Below are positions 26,100 through 35,752 of a stretch of DNA of 64,000 bases, one piece after another (within the stretch, counting starts at the first letter, position 1; each line of letters begins with the position of its first letter). The stretch spans positions 1 to 64,000 of the forward strand of contig JANRIN010000156.1 of NCBI GenBank assembly GCA_033764965.1. The letters are read 5' to 3'. Under the pieces are notes generated by a model. It did not search any database. It saw nothing but the letters and a program-made list of their open reading frames with translations, and was not told where the DNA came from. This stretch comes from JSC-12 sp033764965 (lineage in GTDB: Bacteria; Cyanobacteriota; Cyanobacteriia; Leptolyngbyales; Leptolyngbyaceae). Both the position numbers and the translations under genes were made by a program.

Positions 26100-27182
26100 T
26101 TAACCGTTGATAGCAGGCGCCTGCATCGCAACGGGGGTTGCTTCGCCAGCAGCCAAATCGAGGGGGAAGTTGTGAGCATTACGCTCGTGCATTACTTCCA
26201 TACCCAGGTTGGCGCGGTTCAGCACATCTGCCCAGGTATTGATTACGCGACCTTGAGAATCCAACACCGACTGGTTGAAGTTGAAACCATTCAGGTTGAA
26301 CGCCATAGTACTGATGCCCATTGCAGTGAGCCAAATACCTACAACCGGCCATGCACCCAAGAAGAAGTGCAAGGAACGGGAGTTGTTGAAGGAAGCGTAT
26401 TGGAAGATTAGGCGACCGAAGTAGCCGTGGGCTGCCACGATGTTGTAGGTTTCTTCTTCTTGCCCGAACTTGTAACCATAGTTCTGAGATTCAGATTCGG
26501 TGGTTTCACGCACCAGAGAGGAGGTCACAAGCGAACCGTGCATGGCGGAGAACAAGCTGCCGCCGAACACACCAGCCACACCCAACATATGGAAGGGGTG
26601 CATCAGGATGTTGTGCTCTGCCTGGAACACGAACATGAAGTTGAACGTTCCAGCAATTCCCAAAGGCATTCCGTCAGAGAAGGAACCTTGTCCGATCGGG
26701 TAGATCAGAAATACGGAGGTTGCAGCAGCCAAAGGAGCGCTGTAAGCAACGCAGATCCAGGGGCGCATCCCCAGGCGGTAGGAGAGTTCCCACTGACGAC
26801 CCATGTAGCAGGCGATGCCAATCAAGAAGTGGCAAACAACCAGTTGGTAAGGACCGCCGTTGTACAGCCACTCATCGAGAGAAGCCGCTTCCCAAATGGG
26901 GTAGAAGTGGAGACCGATTGCGTTGCTGGAAGGCACAACCGCACCAGAAATGATGTTGTTGCCATACATTAAGGAACCTGCAACAGGCTCACGGATGCCG
27001 TCAATGTCTACAGGGGGTGCAGCGACGAAAGCAATGATGTAGCAGATGGTTGCGGACAGCAGCGTGGGAATCATGAGCACACCGAACCAGCCAATATAGA
27101 GGCGGTTGTTGATGCTGGTGATCCAGTCACAGAAGCGATCCCAAGCGTTGCCGCTTTCGCGTCTTTGAATCGTTGTGGTCAT
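26100..27182 (-). CDS. psbA: Photosystem II D1 protein
   Basis: A 360-residue D1 reaction-centre protein of the thylakoid membrane, carrying five membrane helices and ligands of P680, pheophytin, QB and the Mn4CaO5 cluster. Seen in the sequence: Tyr161, Asp170, Glu189, His190, His198, His215, Phe255, Ser264, His272, His332, Glu333, Asp342 and Ala344, followed by a 16-residue C-terminal extension removed by CtpA. Gln130 (in YMGRQWEL) marks the D1:1 form, while Gly80, Phe158 and Thr286 rule out the microaerobic D1' variant; the Mn ligands exclude a ChlF-type rogue D1. Single copy in the window. No clear Shine-Dalgarno site. Confidence 0.98.
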   Translation of the reverse strand: MTTTIQRRESGNAWDRFCDWITSINNRLYIGWFGVLMIPTLLSATICYIIAFVAAPPVDIDGIREPVAGSLMYGNNIISGAVVPSSNAIGLHFYPIWEAASLDEWLYNGGPYQLVVCHFLIGIACYMGRQWELSYRLGMRPWICVAYSAPLAAATSVFLIYPIGQGSFSDGMPLGIAGTFNFMFVFQAEHNILMHPFHMLGVAGVFGGSLFSAMHGSLVTSSLVRETTESESQNYGYKFGQEEETYNIVAAHGYFGRLIFQYASFNNSRSLHFFLGAWPVVGIWLTAMGISTMAFNLNGFNFNQSVLDSQGRVINTWADVLNRANLGMEVMHERNAHNFPLDLAAGEATPVAMQAPAING

Positions 27183-27627
27183 GGTTGAATAATTACGAGA
27201 TGAACAACAATTTGACCTTGCGGTCGGAATAAATGAGGCAAATAAAAATCTATTTACCCGAACTCATACTATGAAATCTATGTTCATTTTTCTAGGGATT
27301 TTTGTTAACTTTTATCCTGCTGACTCAATATTTCTAAACAATGAAGAGATGCGTTGATAAGGCTTTAGTAGCCCACTGTTTACGTCAACAAATTCATAAA
27401 ATCTATTCGGATCAGACAAGTATGTAACGCTTCCGTTGTGTTTAGCAGCAAAACTTATAAATCACTCTCTTTGCTTGGAAAATACTGAAAGCTTTACAAA
27501 GAAGCAAATTTTTGATTGATAGCTCCTTTTTACGGTCTATAAATTGTTCTCGCGTCGCTGAGAAACTACAAAAAACAATACAAAACTTTATTTATCTCTC
27601 GTGAAGTGGGGCGATCGCGCTTTAACG
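27183..27627. promoter_or_regulatory. psbA upstream region
   Basis: A 445-base AT-rich spacer between psbA and the Uma2 gene, both on the minus strand. It must hold the psbA promoter and leader. No convincing -35/-10 pair or HLR1 direct repeat could be fixed by eye, so no exact site is claimed. Confidence 0.45.
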
Positions 27628-28419
27628 TCACAATGACTCGATCAGCTGTTCTACAACAAACTCCCCTAATCCCGTCAAGCCAGCAACTTGGCTAATTGTC
27701 ATTCCAGTTGCAAGTAGGTTTTGGGCTACTTTGAGCAGTTGAGCTTCTGCCTCGTCGGCTCGCTGCCGTTCTCGATCGGCTCGTTGGCGTTGTTCGATCG
27801 TGGTTTCTTCAACCGTTGGCAGTAATTCACCGTCTAGAGTTGCCCACCGAATCCAGGTAGCATCAATCCCGTTGTAAGCGCCTTGCCATTGGACTAAAGC
27901 CAACTTTAACGCCGAACTTACAAGCTGATTTTGGGAGTTAAGAGGAATGGGTTGATACTCTCCTTGTTGCAGCGAGAAGCCTGCCCAATCATCAGGGTTG
28001 AACGGATCAAACCAGAAGTAGTCTGAAACCCGCATTTGATTCTGGTAAATCAATTTCTTCTCATGCTTATCAGCCTCAGCCGTACTATTTGAAAGTAGCT
28101 CAATCACGACATCGGGCGATTTCCCTTCTTCCCATACGACCCAACTGAGTCGTTCCCCTTTTGGCACACCCAACACCACGAAGAAATCAGGTCCACGAAA
28201 ATCTTGATTTTTAACTTGAGCCAGGCTGTAGTAGACAAACATATTGCCACCCACATACCCATCTGAGCGAGAATCCAGCCAGGGTTTTAGCGGGTTGATG
28301 AGCAGATCCATTTGGGCTTTGTGGCGCTCTGTTTCCATTGGAATGCCGTCATCGTCGGGTAGATCTGCTTGAGTGGGAGGCAGATCGGTATAGAGTCCGG
28401 GGGGATGAGGGAAGGTCAT
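27628..28419 (-). CDS. Uma2 family endonuclease-like protein
   Basis: A 263-residue protein of the Uma2 (DUF820) restriction-nuclease-like fold that is abundant in cyanobacteria. The catalytic region shows the acidic PDVVIELLS strand and the following KLIYQNQMRVSDYFWFD segment. Residues about 205-245 form a coiled coil with Glu/Arg/Gln heptads, and the C-terminal 30 residues (LLATGMTISQVAGLTGLGEFVVEQL) resemble a helix-turn-helix-like tail often found at the end of this family. Biological role unclear. Confidence 0.85.
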   Translation of the reverse strand: MTFPHPPGLYTDLPPTQADLPDDDGIPMETERHKAQMDLLINPLKPWLDSRSDGYVGGNMFVYYSLAQVKNQDFRGPDFFVVLGVPKGERLSWVVWEEGKSPDVVIELLSNSTAEADKHEKKLIYQNQMRVSDYFWFDPFNPDDWAGFSLQQGEYQPIPLNSQNQLVSSALKLALVQWQGAYNGIDATWIRWATLDGELLPTVEETTIEQRQRADRERQRADEAEAQLLKVAQNLLATGMTISQVAGLTGLGEFVVEQLIESL

Positions 28420-28466
28420 GGGCGTTGAGGAGGCGTAAGGTAGGGTTATGGTTCAGTTTACCGAGA

Positions 28467-29723
28467 TCATTGATTGAGTAAGTTCTCGACAAATTCATAA
28501 AGGTCTGTCTCTGATCGCCCTTCGTGATGCAACTCTTTGAGTTCTAGTAAGCCTTTAGCAATGGATTGAGCCTGTTTTTTATAGGTGTTGTGCGCTGAAA
28601 CTAAGTCTGTAAATACTTCCTGTTCAATTTGTAGCCGATTGGCATCTTCTGAGATTGGCGAAGCGTACTCGGTGGCATCTACATTGCACTTGAGTAAAAA
28701 GATTAAGGCGTTACTGAGTTCTTTCAGGGTTTGCTGAAGTTTGCGAGTGTCTAATTCGAGGCGATCGAATCCCACCTGTCCCTCAATTTTCAATTCAACG
28801 ATCGGTTGAGCGATTGAGTCGAATTGGTGGGACTGAATTGTTTTCTGCACTAGCGCGATCGCGGCTGATTCAATTTCCTCTACACTTTCCTGCCCGCGAG
28901 TTGCAACTTTCAACCGCACTGTGGGACGTTGGTAATACTCTTGCTTGAGATCTGCATCAATACCCGTGTGGTCAATATTGACCAGATAAGCACCCCGTTT
29001 GAATGTGCTTTCTTCAATGCTGTTGGCTTCGATCGAGCCAGGATTGAAAATCCAACCCTGTTCTGTGTAGTTCTTATGAATGTGTCCGAGTGCTAAATAA
29101 TCAACTCCAGCAGTTTTTAAAGGAAGCAAATCACTGTAGCGTAAGGCTCCTTGGTAACGGGCGATTTGTCCTTCCAGCCCATGATGAAATAGCATTACGA
29201 GTTGTCCCAGATGGGACGGAAGTTGTTGAATCGCGTTGGCAAGTTGGGCGATCGCGCCGGGAGCGGAAGCTCCGTACCACTGGGAGCCGAGCACTCGAAC
29301 CCCACAAGGCAAGTCAATATATCCACCCCGTTTAATTTCATCGTCCCACGGTTCAAAGATCGTTTCGCCGGAAGCAGAGCGGTCTGGTTCTAGCAGAATT
29401 AAATTGTAGGATTCTGCCAAATATCGCAACCAGCTTGTGTTGACACCGTAGGGACAGTTATCGTGATTGCCTTCGATCGCGATCGTAAGGATGCCTGCCT
29501 CCTGTAAATCCTGCAAGCAGACTTTGGCATGGTTCAAGATGTTGGGCTGGAGGTTACGATGCTCAAACAAGTCACCAGCAATCACAACAAAATCGACTTG
29601 CTCGACGATCGCGTACTTGTGCAACACATCCCGAAACGCTTTGAAAAAGTCTAACGTGCGTTCTTTGCTGTCGTAGCGATCGAATCCTAAATGCACATCC
29701 GCCACATGCAAAAACTTTGGCAT
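28467..29723 (-). CDS. SbcD/Mre11-like metallophosphoesterase DNA repair exonuclease
   Basis: A 418-residue calcineurin-like phosphoesterase of the SbcD/YhaO type. Metal-binding motifs appear in order: HVADVHLG (DxH), VIAGDLFEHRN (GD), IEGNHDN (GNHD), LFHHGLEG and LALGHIHKNY (GHxH). The C-terminal third is a capping domain with a helical end. No sbcC-like ATPase is adjacent. It lies 10 bases after the coiled-coil gene at 29734-30078, so they are one operon. Confidence 0.9.
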   Translation of the reverse strand: MPKFLHVADVHLGFDRYDSKERTLDFFKAFRDVLHKYAIVEQVDFVVIAGDLFEHRNLQPNILNHAKVCLQDLQEAGILTIAIEGNHDNCPYGVNTSWLRYLAESYNLILLEPDRSASGETIFEPWDDEIKRGGYIDLPCGVRVLGSQWYGASAPGAIAQLANAIQQLPSHLGQLVMLFHHGLEGQIARYQGALRYSDLLPLKTAGVDYLALGHIHKNYTEQGWIFNPGSIEANSIEESTFKRGAYLVNIDHTGIDADLKQEYYQRPTVRLKVATRGQESVEEIESAAIALVQKTIQSHQFDSIAQPIVELKIEGQVGFDRLELDTRKLQQTLKELSNALIFLLKCNVDATEYASPISEDANRLQIEQEVFTDLVSAHNTYKKQAQSIAKGLLELKELHHEGRSETDLYEFVENLLNQ

Positions 29724-29733
29724 TATGAGTCCT

Positions 29734-30078
29734 CTAATTGCGTTCGTTCTGCCGTTGTTCCAGCACCGTAATCATGCGAGCAAGACTCTCTGCTTGAGAG
29801 CGAGATGTTTCTGCTTGCTGCCACATAATTTCGGCATTTTGGCGAAAAACCTCTGTTTGTTCTCGAATTGCTGTTGTGTTTTCTTCAACCCTCTCTACAA
29901 TGAGATCGACCTTATCCGATAGCTGATTTACACTTGCAGTTGTTTGATCAACTTTTTCAGACAACACAACAATGTTTTCAGTCAAACGGGCAATTTGACC
30001 CATATTGATTTCTTGAGCTTCGGCAAGCCGATCCATGCGTTGATTAAATGTATCTACATCTAAAGAATTTGCCGTCAT
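29734..30078 (-). CDS. Coiled-coil hypothetical protein upstream of SbcD-like gene
   Basis: A 114-residue protein that is nearly all coiled coil: repeated heptads such as IARLTENIVVLSEKVDQTT and VNQLSDKVDLIVERVEENT. Proteins of this type are common in cyanobacteria and no enzymatic role is recognised. ATG 30078 (MTANSLD) is preferred over the longer frame to 30108. The stop is 10 bases from the start of the SbcD-like gene. Confidence 0.7.
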   Translation of the reverse strand: MTANSLDVDTFNQRMDRLAEAQEINMGQIARLTENIVVLSEKVDQTTASVNQLSDKVDLIVERVEENTTAIREQTEVFRQNAEIMWQQAETSRSQAESLARMITVLEQRQNERN

Positions 30079-30199
30079 ATAAGGGGGCGTTTGAAATTGA
30101 ATGAACACGAGGTGAAAAGAGTTTAGCCGATTTCATTCGGTTGGATAGTTTCAACCGTACAGATTGATACAATTTGGGGTTGTAATCCGTTTTGTACTT

Positions 30200-30496
30200 A
30201 TGACTGAATCGACTGGACAAGAAACCCTCGGCGCAGATGCGATCGATATCGCGATCGCTCAAGGCATTGATTTTGATGGTACACCGATACCACCCGCAAA
30301 ACTTGATCTTTATACAAAAGTCATGGCATTGGAAGCCGGACGGCAACGCAGCGGCGTGAGCAACACCATGCGATCGCGCATTGTGCGAATTGGCGCAAAG
30401 CATATTTCTCAGGATAAACTCAATCAAATGCTACTGGATGCCGATTTTGCTCCCTTGAAGGATAAGGAAATCGCCTTCTACTATGGTGGAAAGTAG
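30200..30496 (+). CDS. Small conserved cyanobacterial hypothetical protein
   Basis: A 98-residue basic protein. The core IDFDGTPIPPAKLDLY, VMALEAGRQRSGVSNTMRSRIVRIGAKH and LKDKEIAFYYGGK gives a conserved look, with helices rich in Arg that could touch nucleic acid. No known domain. ATG 30200 is supported by position; the longer frame from 30164 adds an unconserved stretch. Confidence 0.65.
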   Translation: MTESTGQETLGADAIDIAIAQGIDFDGTPIPPAKLDLYTKVMALEAGRQRSGVSNTMRSRIVRIGAKHISQDKLNQMLLDADFAPLKDKEIAFYYGGK

Positions 30497-30590
30497 ATGA
30501 ACAAAAATTTGAAATCAGAATTGTTGTTTGACTGCCCACTTGGAGATCCCATGCTTCACTAGCTAAGAAATAAGGTCAACCAAAACTCCA

Positions 30591-30650
30591 AAAGTAAATT
30601 GGGCAAGGTAGGAGTCCATCTACATAGATTCTTACCTTGCCCATTACTTT
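30591..30650. terminator. Long inverted repeat between convergent genes
   Basis: An 18-base-pair stem (AAAGTAA..TGGGCAAGGTA against TACCTTGCCCATTACTTT) with a two-base bulge and a 22-base loop. A- and T-rich ends on both sides suggest a bidirectional terminator. Confidence 0.8.
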
Positions 30651-30685
30651 AATCGCGCCCAGTTGGTTATAACTTTTTGTGAGAA

Positions 30686-31105
30686 CTATGGACTTGTCCG
30701 CACCAATTGCAAGTCGAATGACTGTCCGCTGCCACTACACCGATAACCTGGTTGGGCGTTAACATTTTGCCATCGAGCAATTCCTCTAGCACCATTTAGT
30801 TGCAAAGCTAGATTGCCTTTGCACCATTGATTGTGAGATTGATTACGCTCCTCAAAATACCCCTGAATTCTAACGTTTGGCGTGTCACAGCCCGATACAT
30901 TTCTCACCCAGAAATATCCCTCGTAAGGGATGTTTCTGTAAGTTGTGTTATATCGAATTACTCGATTGTCCCCTCCATAACATGCAGTAGCAGTTGGCAC
31001 TTGAAAGGTCGTTTGACCAGACAAGCTACTAAATATTTCGCCTCGTGCAGTAGCTGGAGAAACTAGACCTAAAATACCGATCACAATAAGTGAAAACTTT
31101 TTCAT
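30686..31105 (-). CDS. Secreted small hypothetical protein
   Basis: A 139-residue protein with a classical signal peptide (MKKFSLIVIGILGLVSPATA, cleavage after Ala at about 20). The mature part is beta-rich and has four Cys (in ACYGG, GCDTPN, WCKGN and RCSGS), consistent with two disulfides in the periplasm. No family recognised. Confidence 0.7.
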   Translation of the reverse strand: MKKFSLIVIGILGLVSPATARGEIFSSLSGQTTFQVPTATACYGGDNRVIRYNTTYRNIPYEGYFWVRNVSGCDTPNVRIQGYFEERNQSHNQWCKGNLALQLNGARGIARWQNVNAQPGYRCSGSGQSFDLQLVRTSP

Positions 31106-31250
31106 GACTTTTCTCAGGAAGAACTGTTGCCCTTAGCTACATTGGGTACAATTAATTTTCCGGAGGAAATTGATGGGCTAAGTTATGGGTTGGTATTGAA
31201 GAAGATAATTTAATCCAAATCAGGGTCAAATCATTCAGAAGTGGTCGAAT

Positions 31251-32726
31251 CTAAAATCGATCGACGTTTTCAAATTGTTGTGCTGCGATCGCGCGTGCGG
31301 CTTCGCCACAGGTGCGAGGGGTGGGGAAGATTTTGCCCGGATTGGCGATGTTGTGGGGGTCAAAGGCTAAACGAATCCATTGCATGGTTTCCAGGTCAGC
31401 AGGGGTGAACATTTCTGGCATATAGCAGCGTTTGTCGGCTCCAATGCCGTGTTCGCCGGAAATACTGCCCCCCACTTTCACACACAGCTTCAAAATTTCG
31501 CCGCCTAACTCTTCTACAGTCTCTAACGCACCAGGAACAGCATTGTCGTAAAGGATGAGGGGGTGCAGATTGCCATCGCCAGCGTGAAACACATTGGCAA
31601 CTTTGTAGCCAAATTTTTGCCCCAAAAATTCAATTTCTTGCAAAACAAATTCCAGCTTGGTACGAGGAATGACACCATCCTGCACATAGTAATCGGGAGA
31701 CATTCGACCCATTGCTGCAAAAGCCGCTTTGCGTCCTTTCCACATGGTCAGCCGTTCCTCTGGATCGGTGGCAACCGTGATACTCCTCGCCCCATTGTGG
31801 TAGCAAATGGCTGCAATTCGCTCCATGTTTCTCTGAACTTCTACCTCCAAACCATCCACTTCCACTAATAAAATGGCAGCCGCATCACGGGGATAACAAT
31901 TCGTTGCCACCACATCTTCCACGGCGTTGATGCTCATGTTGTCCATCATTTCCATGCCGCCCGGAATGATGCCTGCGCCAATGATGTCGGATACTGTGGC
32001 TCCAGCCGCTTCCACACTGGTGAAATCTGCCAGCAACACCCGAATCGATTCGGGCACCTTCACCAGCCGCAGAGTGATTTCCGTCGCAATGCCCAGTGTC
32101 CCTTCGGAACCGACAAATAGCCCCGTCAGGTCGTATCCCGGCATTTCAGGAACTGTACCACCGACATCCACCACTGATCCATCGGGTAAAACCAGTTTCA
32201 AACCGAGAACGTGGTTTGTGGTGACTCCATACTTGAGACAATGAACTCCACCAGAGTTTTCTGCCACATTGCCGCCGATCGAACAAATAATCTGGCTTGA
32301 TGGGTCAGGGGCGTAGAAAAATCCGGCTCCACTCACGGCTTGTGTCACCCAGTTATTAATCACCCCTGGTTGCACCACAACCCGCTGATTCTCCAGGTCA
32401 ATATCCAGAATTTGCTTCATCATCGCGGTGACAATCAAGACGCAATCATCGACGGGCAGCGCCCCGCCAGATAGCCCCGTGCCCGATCCGCGTGCCACAA
32501 ATGGAACTTGGTACTCAGCACAAACCTGAACCAGTCCTGCCACTTCTTCAGTTGTACGCGGCAACACCACCACCGCCGGACGATTGCGATAACTGGTCAA
32601 CCCATCACATTCGTACACCAATAACTCTTCCTTGCGGCGCACGACATTATTTTTGCCCACGATCGCGGCAAATCGTTTGAGGATCGGTTGCCAATCCCGT
32701 GTTATGTCGCGTTCTTGAGCCAGCAT
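31251..32726 (-). CDS. glcD: Glycolate oxidase/dehydrogenase subunit GlcD (FAD-linked)
   Basis: A 491-residue FAD-linked oxidase of the PCMH/D-lactate dehydrogenase group. FAD-binding motifs are VPFVARGSGTGLSGGALP and CSIGGNVAENSGGVHCLKYG (split), and the C-terminal half has VFHAGDGNLHP with metal-ligand His residues and the closing SGEHGIGADK. It oxidises glycolate to glyoxylate in photorespiration. No glcE or glcF is in the window; the related aminotransferase at 12952 is 17 kb away. Confidence 0.93.
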   Translation of the reverse strand: MLAQERDITRDWQPILKRFAAIVGKNNVVRRKEELLVYECDGLTSYRNRPAVVVLPRTTEEVAGLVQVCAEYQVPFVARGSGTGLSGGALPVDDCVLIVTAMMKQILDIDLENQRVVVQPGVINNWVTQAVSGAGFFYAPDPSSQIICSIGGNVAENSGGVHCLKYGVTTNHVLGLKLVLPDGSVVDVGGTVPEMPGYDLTGLFVGSEGTLGIATEITLRLVKVPESIRVLLADFTSVEAAGATVSDIIGAGIIPGGMEMMDNMSINAVEDVVATNCYPRDAAAILLVEVDGLEVEVQRNMERIAAICYHNGARSITVATDPEERLTMWKGRKAAFAAMGRMSPDYYVQDGVIPRTKLEFVLQEIEFLGQKFGYKVANVFHAGDGNLHPLILYDNAVPGALETVEELGGEILKLCVKVGGSISGEHGIGADKRCYMPEMFTPADLETMQWIRLAFDPHNIANPGKIFPTPRTCGEAARAIAAQQFENVDRF

Positions 32727-32794
32727 GGAGGTTCCTGGGTAACATCTGAAATCATTTTATAGTGTAGGGAATGGGGAATGGAGGTTACAGACTA

Positions 32795-32800
32795 AGGAGG
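32795..32800 (+). promoter_or_regulatory. AGGAGG ribosome-binding-type site
   Basis: AGGAGG ten bases before the Uma2 start at 32811; a second weak GCAGGAA lies closer. Confidence 0.4.
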
Positions 32801-32810
32801 CTAGCAGGAA

Positions 32811-33506
32811 ATGGTTGATTTATCATCTGAGCAGAGTTTACGAGCCAGCAATTCGGAGCGGATGCCCCCGTTGGAAAATGGTGATTGCTTGACCAGCCAC
32901 GAGTTTGCCCGTCGGTATGAGGCGGATACTCGGATCAAAAAAGCAGAGTTGATTGAGGGAGTTGTTTACGTGGCATCACCGTTACGGTTTGAAAGTCATG
33001 CGGAACCGCATGGACGTTTGATTACCTGGTTAGGGGTCTATCAAGCATTTACTCCAACTGTGCGACTGGGGATTGAACCAACCATTCGATTAGATGAAGA
33101 CAATCAACCGCAACCGGATGGAGTGTTGTTGTTGCCAGCCAGTATGGGCGGAACCGCTCGGCTGACTGAAGATGATTATGTCGAAGGTTCACCAGACTTT
33201 GTGGCAGAGGTGGCAGCTAGCAGTGTCGCGATCGATATGAATGCCAAATTGAACGCCTATCGACGCAATGGGGTGAAGGAATATCTGGTCTGGCAGATTT
33301 TTGGGCACCAGATTGTCTGGTTTAGTTTACAGCAGGGGACATACGTTCCGTTAGCACCAGATGCGAATGGAGTGGTCAAAAGTCAAGTATTTCCGGGCTT
33401 GTGGCTGGCAGTTGTTTCCTTGTTACAGGGTGAAATGTCCCAAGTTCTGAACGTTTTGCAAGCGGGAGTCAGTTCGCCAGAACATGCAGCCTTTGTCCAG
33501 CAGTGA
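32811..33506 (+). CDS. Uma2 family endonuclease-like protein
   Basis: A 231-residue Uma2 (DUF820) protein, distinct from the copy at 27628-28419. The conserved core is GIEPTIRLDEDNQPQPDGVLL, then PDFVAEVAASSVAIDMNAKL, then YRRNGVKEYLVWQI, with the PD-(D/E)xK-like acidic residues in PDFVAEV. N-terminal 35 residues are variable. No membrane segment. Role unknown. Confidence 0.88.
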   Translation: MVDLSSEQSLRASNSERMPPLENGDCLTSHEFARRYEADTRIKKAELIEGVVYVASPLRFESHAEPHGRLITWLGVYQAFTPTVRLGIEPTIRLDEDNQPQPDGVLLLPASMGGTARLTEDDYVEGSPDFVAEVAASSVAIDMNAKLNAYRRNGVKEYLVWQIFGHQIVWFSLQQGTYVPLAPDANGVVKSQVFPGLWLAVVSLLQGEMSQVLNVLQAGVSSPEHAAFVQQ

Positions 33507-33531
33507 GATACAGGCAACACAGGGTAGGGGC

Positions 33532-33571
33532 GTTTCGCGAAACATTTGGACAGGGAGAATTTCGCGAAAAT
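33532..33571. repeat. Pair of TTTCGCGAAA palindromes
   Basis: GTTTCGCGAAAC spans 33532-33543 and ATTTCGCGAAAAT spans 33559-33571. The palindromic core is identical, with a centre-to-centre distance of about 27 bases, between the Uma2 gene and gabD. Confidence 0.7.
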
Positions 33572-33684
33572 ATCCTTACAAGGAATTGGGCGATCGTAAC
33601 AAAATGATGGTTGTTTCAAAGATGGTCGAGTCTCGCTATCTAGAATGAGGAAAATGCAGCGAGTTTGATCGTGGGAGGGTCGGT

Positions 33685-35049
33685 ATGGGTATTGCGACAG
33701 TTAACCCAGCGACTGGGGAAGTCATTAAAACATTTGAGCCATTCACAGATGAGGAAATTGCCGATCGCTTAGGAATGGCACAGGAAACCTTTGTGCAGTA
33801 CCGAGAAACCAGTTTTGCTGAGCGATCGCAATGGCTCCACAACGCCGCCAGCATTCTAGAGGCGGAAAAAGAGAAGTTTGGCAAACTCATGACCCTGGAA
33901 ATGGGGAAGCCTCTGAAGGCAGCGATCGCAGAAGTCGAAAAATGCGCGATGGTTTGCCGCTTCTACGCTGATCACGGAGCCGAATTTTTGCGGGATGTGC
34001 CAGCCCAAACCGATGCTAGCCGCAGCTTCGTCCGCTATCAACCGCTGGGAATTATTCTGGCAGTCATGCCCTGGAACTTTCCCTTCTGGCAAGTGTTCCG
34101 ATTTGCGGCTCCCGCTCTCATGGCAGGCAATGTGGGATTGCTGAAACACGCTTCCAATGTGCCCCAATCTGCTCTGGCGATCGAAGACATTCTGCTACGG
34201 GCAGGGTTTCCCCACGGAGCCTTTCAAACGTTGTTGATGGAAGCCGCAAAAGTTGCGCCATTAATGGCAGATTGGCGGATTAAAGCAGCAACCCTAACCG
34301 GAAGCGAACCCGCCGGAGCCAGCCTTGCAGCCGCAGCAGGTAAGGAAATTAAAAAAGTGGTGCTGGAGTTGGGGGGCAGTGATCCATTTATTGTGATGCC
34401 TAGCGCCGATCTGGATCTGGCAACTTCAACGGCTGTCACCGCCCGCATGATCAACAATGGACAATCCTGCATTGCGGCAAAGCGGTTTATTGTGGCAGAG
34501 GCGATCGCTGAGGCATTTGAACAAAAGCTAGTTGCGAAATACCAAGCGTTGAAAGTTGGCGATCCCATGCTGCCAGATACCGATATTGGTCCTCTGGCAA
34601 CACCCGGAATCTTGAAAGACATGGTGGAGCAGGTACAGGCGATCGCGGCGGAAGGCGCAAAAATTCTGTTTGGCGGCAATCGCCTCAATCGCCCCGGTCA
34701 TTACTTCTCCCCCACGATCGTCACCAACATTCCCGCCCACAGCAAACTGGCGAAAGAAGAATTTTTTGGTCCTGTTGCCCTGCTCTTTCCAGTTCATGAC
34801 ATTGACGCAGCGATTCGGTTAGCCAACGACACTCCGTTTGGTTTGGGTTCTAGCGCCTGGACGAATGATGCGGTGGAACAAGAACGTTTTATCAATGAAA
34901 TTGATGCCGGATGTGTGTTTATCAACGGCATGGTGAAATCAGATCCGCGTCTGCCCTTTGGTGGCATCAAGCGATCGGGCTATGGGCGAGAGTTGGGTAT
35001 CCAGGGCATCCACGAGTTTGTGAATATTAAAACCGTTTGGATCAAATAG
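33685..35049 (+). CDS. gabD: NAD(P)-dependent succinate-semialdehyde dehydrogenase
   Basis: A 454-residue aldehyde dehydrogenase. Catalytic Cys262 lies in GQSCIAAKRFIV and the general base Glu228 in LELGGSDPFIV; the N-terminal half has the nucleotide-binding GIILAVMPWNFPFWQ. The form resembles the GabD/YneI-type SSADH that oxidises succinic semialdehyde to succinate, which in cyanobacteria closes the 2-oxoglutarate decarboxylase route of the TCA cycle. Length is slightly short for the superfamily but normal for this branch. Confidence 0.92.
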   Translation: MGIATVNPATGEVIKTFEPFTDEEIADRLGMAQETFVQYRETSFAERSQWLHNAASILEAEKEKFGKLMTLEMGKPLKAAIAEVEKCAMVCRFYADHGAEFLRDVPAQTDASRSFVRYQPLGIILAVMPWNFPFWQVFRFAAPALMAGNVGLLKHASNVPQSALAIEDILLRAGFPHGAFQTLLMEAAKVAPLMADWRIKAATLTGSEPAGASLAAAAGKEIKKVVLELGGSDPFIVMPSADLDLATSTAVTARMINNGQSCIAAKRFIVAEAIAEAFEQKLVAKYQALKVGDPMLPDTDIGPLATPGILKDMVEQVQAIAAEGAKILFGGNRLNRPGHYFSPTIVTNIPAHSKLAKEEFFGPVALLFPVHDIDAAIRLANDTPFGLGSSAWTNDAVEQERFINEIDAGCVFINGMVKSDPRLPFGGIKRSGYGRELGIQGIHEFVNIKTVWIK

Positions 35050-35096
35050 GGCGAAGTTTGGAGGAGATGCAGATTTCTGTTCCTGGCTACCCCATC

Positions 35097-35744
35097 TCAG
35101 CGTCGCAGGGCTTTGAGTCCAAGGTTGGGAAATAGCTGGCTCGCCACAGCAAATTGCACCCAAGCAGTGGCTAAGGTTTCTAACGTGCGGGCTACCAAAA
35201 GGTTTCCGGCATCCACAGCTTCGTACCCGCAGTCCTGAATCAAGCTGGCAACGACTTGTTTCGCCTCAGCGTCATCCCCACAGTAAAAAACACTGGGAAT
35301 GTCAGAACCAAATTGTCTTGAATCGGAAGCGATGATTTCGGCGAACGTCGTATTAAATGCCTCCACAACTCTTGCTCCGGGCGCAAGTTGCTGAATTGTT
35401 TCGGCAACGGAAATCTTTAAATCTGTTGCCAAGCCGATCGTTTGTCCTGTGAAGTCTGGCTGAAGTCCACTCACGCAAGAAACAACGACTTTTCCTGCTA
35501 ACAATGAACCTACGCTATGCAGGACATCTTCCAGGGAAGGTAGCCAAACCGCCAGCAGAATGACATCCTGCGCTGCTGCCTCCTGGATGGTGCCAGCTTT
35601 TGCCAGGGATCCGGCTGCTGCGGCTAACTCATGCAGCTTAGTTTCATCCCGTGAGTAAGAAAAAATGACCTGATGCCCAGCCTTTGCCCAGAGGTTGCCC
35701 AGCCCAGCCCCCATGTTGCCAGCGCCAATAATGCCAATGTTCAT
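35097..35744 (-). CDS. NADP-dependent F420 reductase-like oxidoreductase
   Basis: A 215-residue protein with an N-terminal Rossmann motif GIIGAGNMGAGLG and a pattern like the NADPH:F420 oxidoreductase/ketol-acid-type (F420_oxidored) family, with the VVEAFNTTFAEI segment. In bacteria without F420 the physiological partner is unknown. It is eight bases downstream of the membrane gene at 35753-36226, so the two form an operon. Confidence 0.85.
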   Translation of the reverse strand: MNIGIIGAGNMGAGLGNLWAKAGHQVIFSYSRDETKLHELAAAAGSLAKAGTIQEAAAQDVILLAVWLPSLEDVLHSVGSLLAGKVVVSCVSGLQPDFTGQTIGLATDLKISVAETIQQLAPGARVVEAFNTTFAEIIASDSRQFGSDIPSVFYCGDDAEAKQVVASLIQDCGYEAVDAGNLLVARTLETLATAWVQFAVASQLFPNLGLKALRR

Positions 35745-35752
35745 TCAACCTC

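Noticed and set aside
26100..27182. Possibility that the D1 gene is a rogue or ChlF-type form
   Set aside because: All Mn-cluster ligands, Tyr161 and the C-terminal processing site are present.
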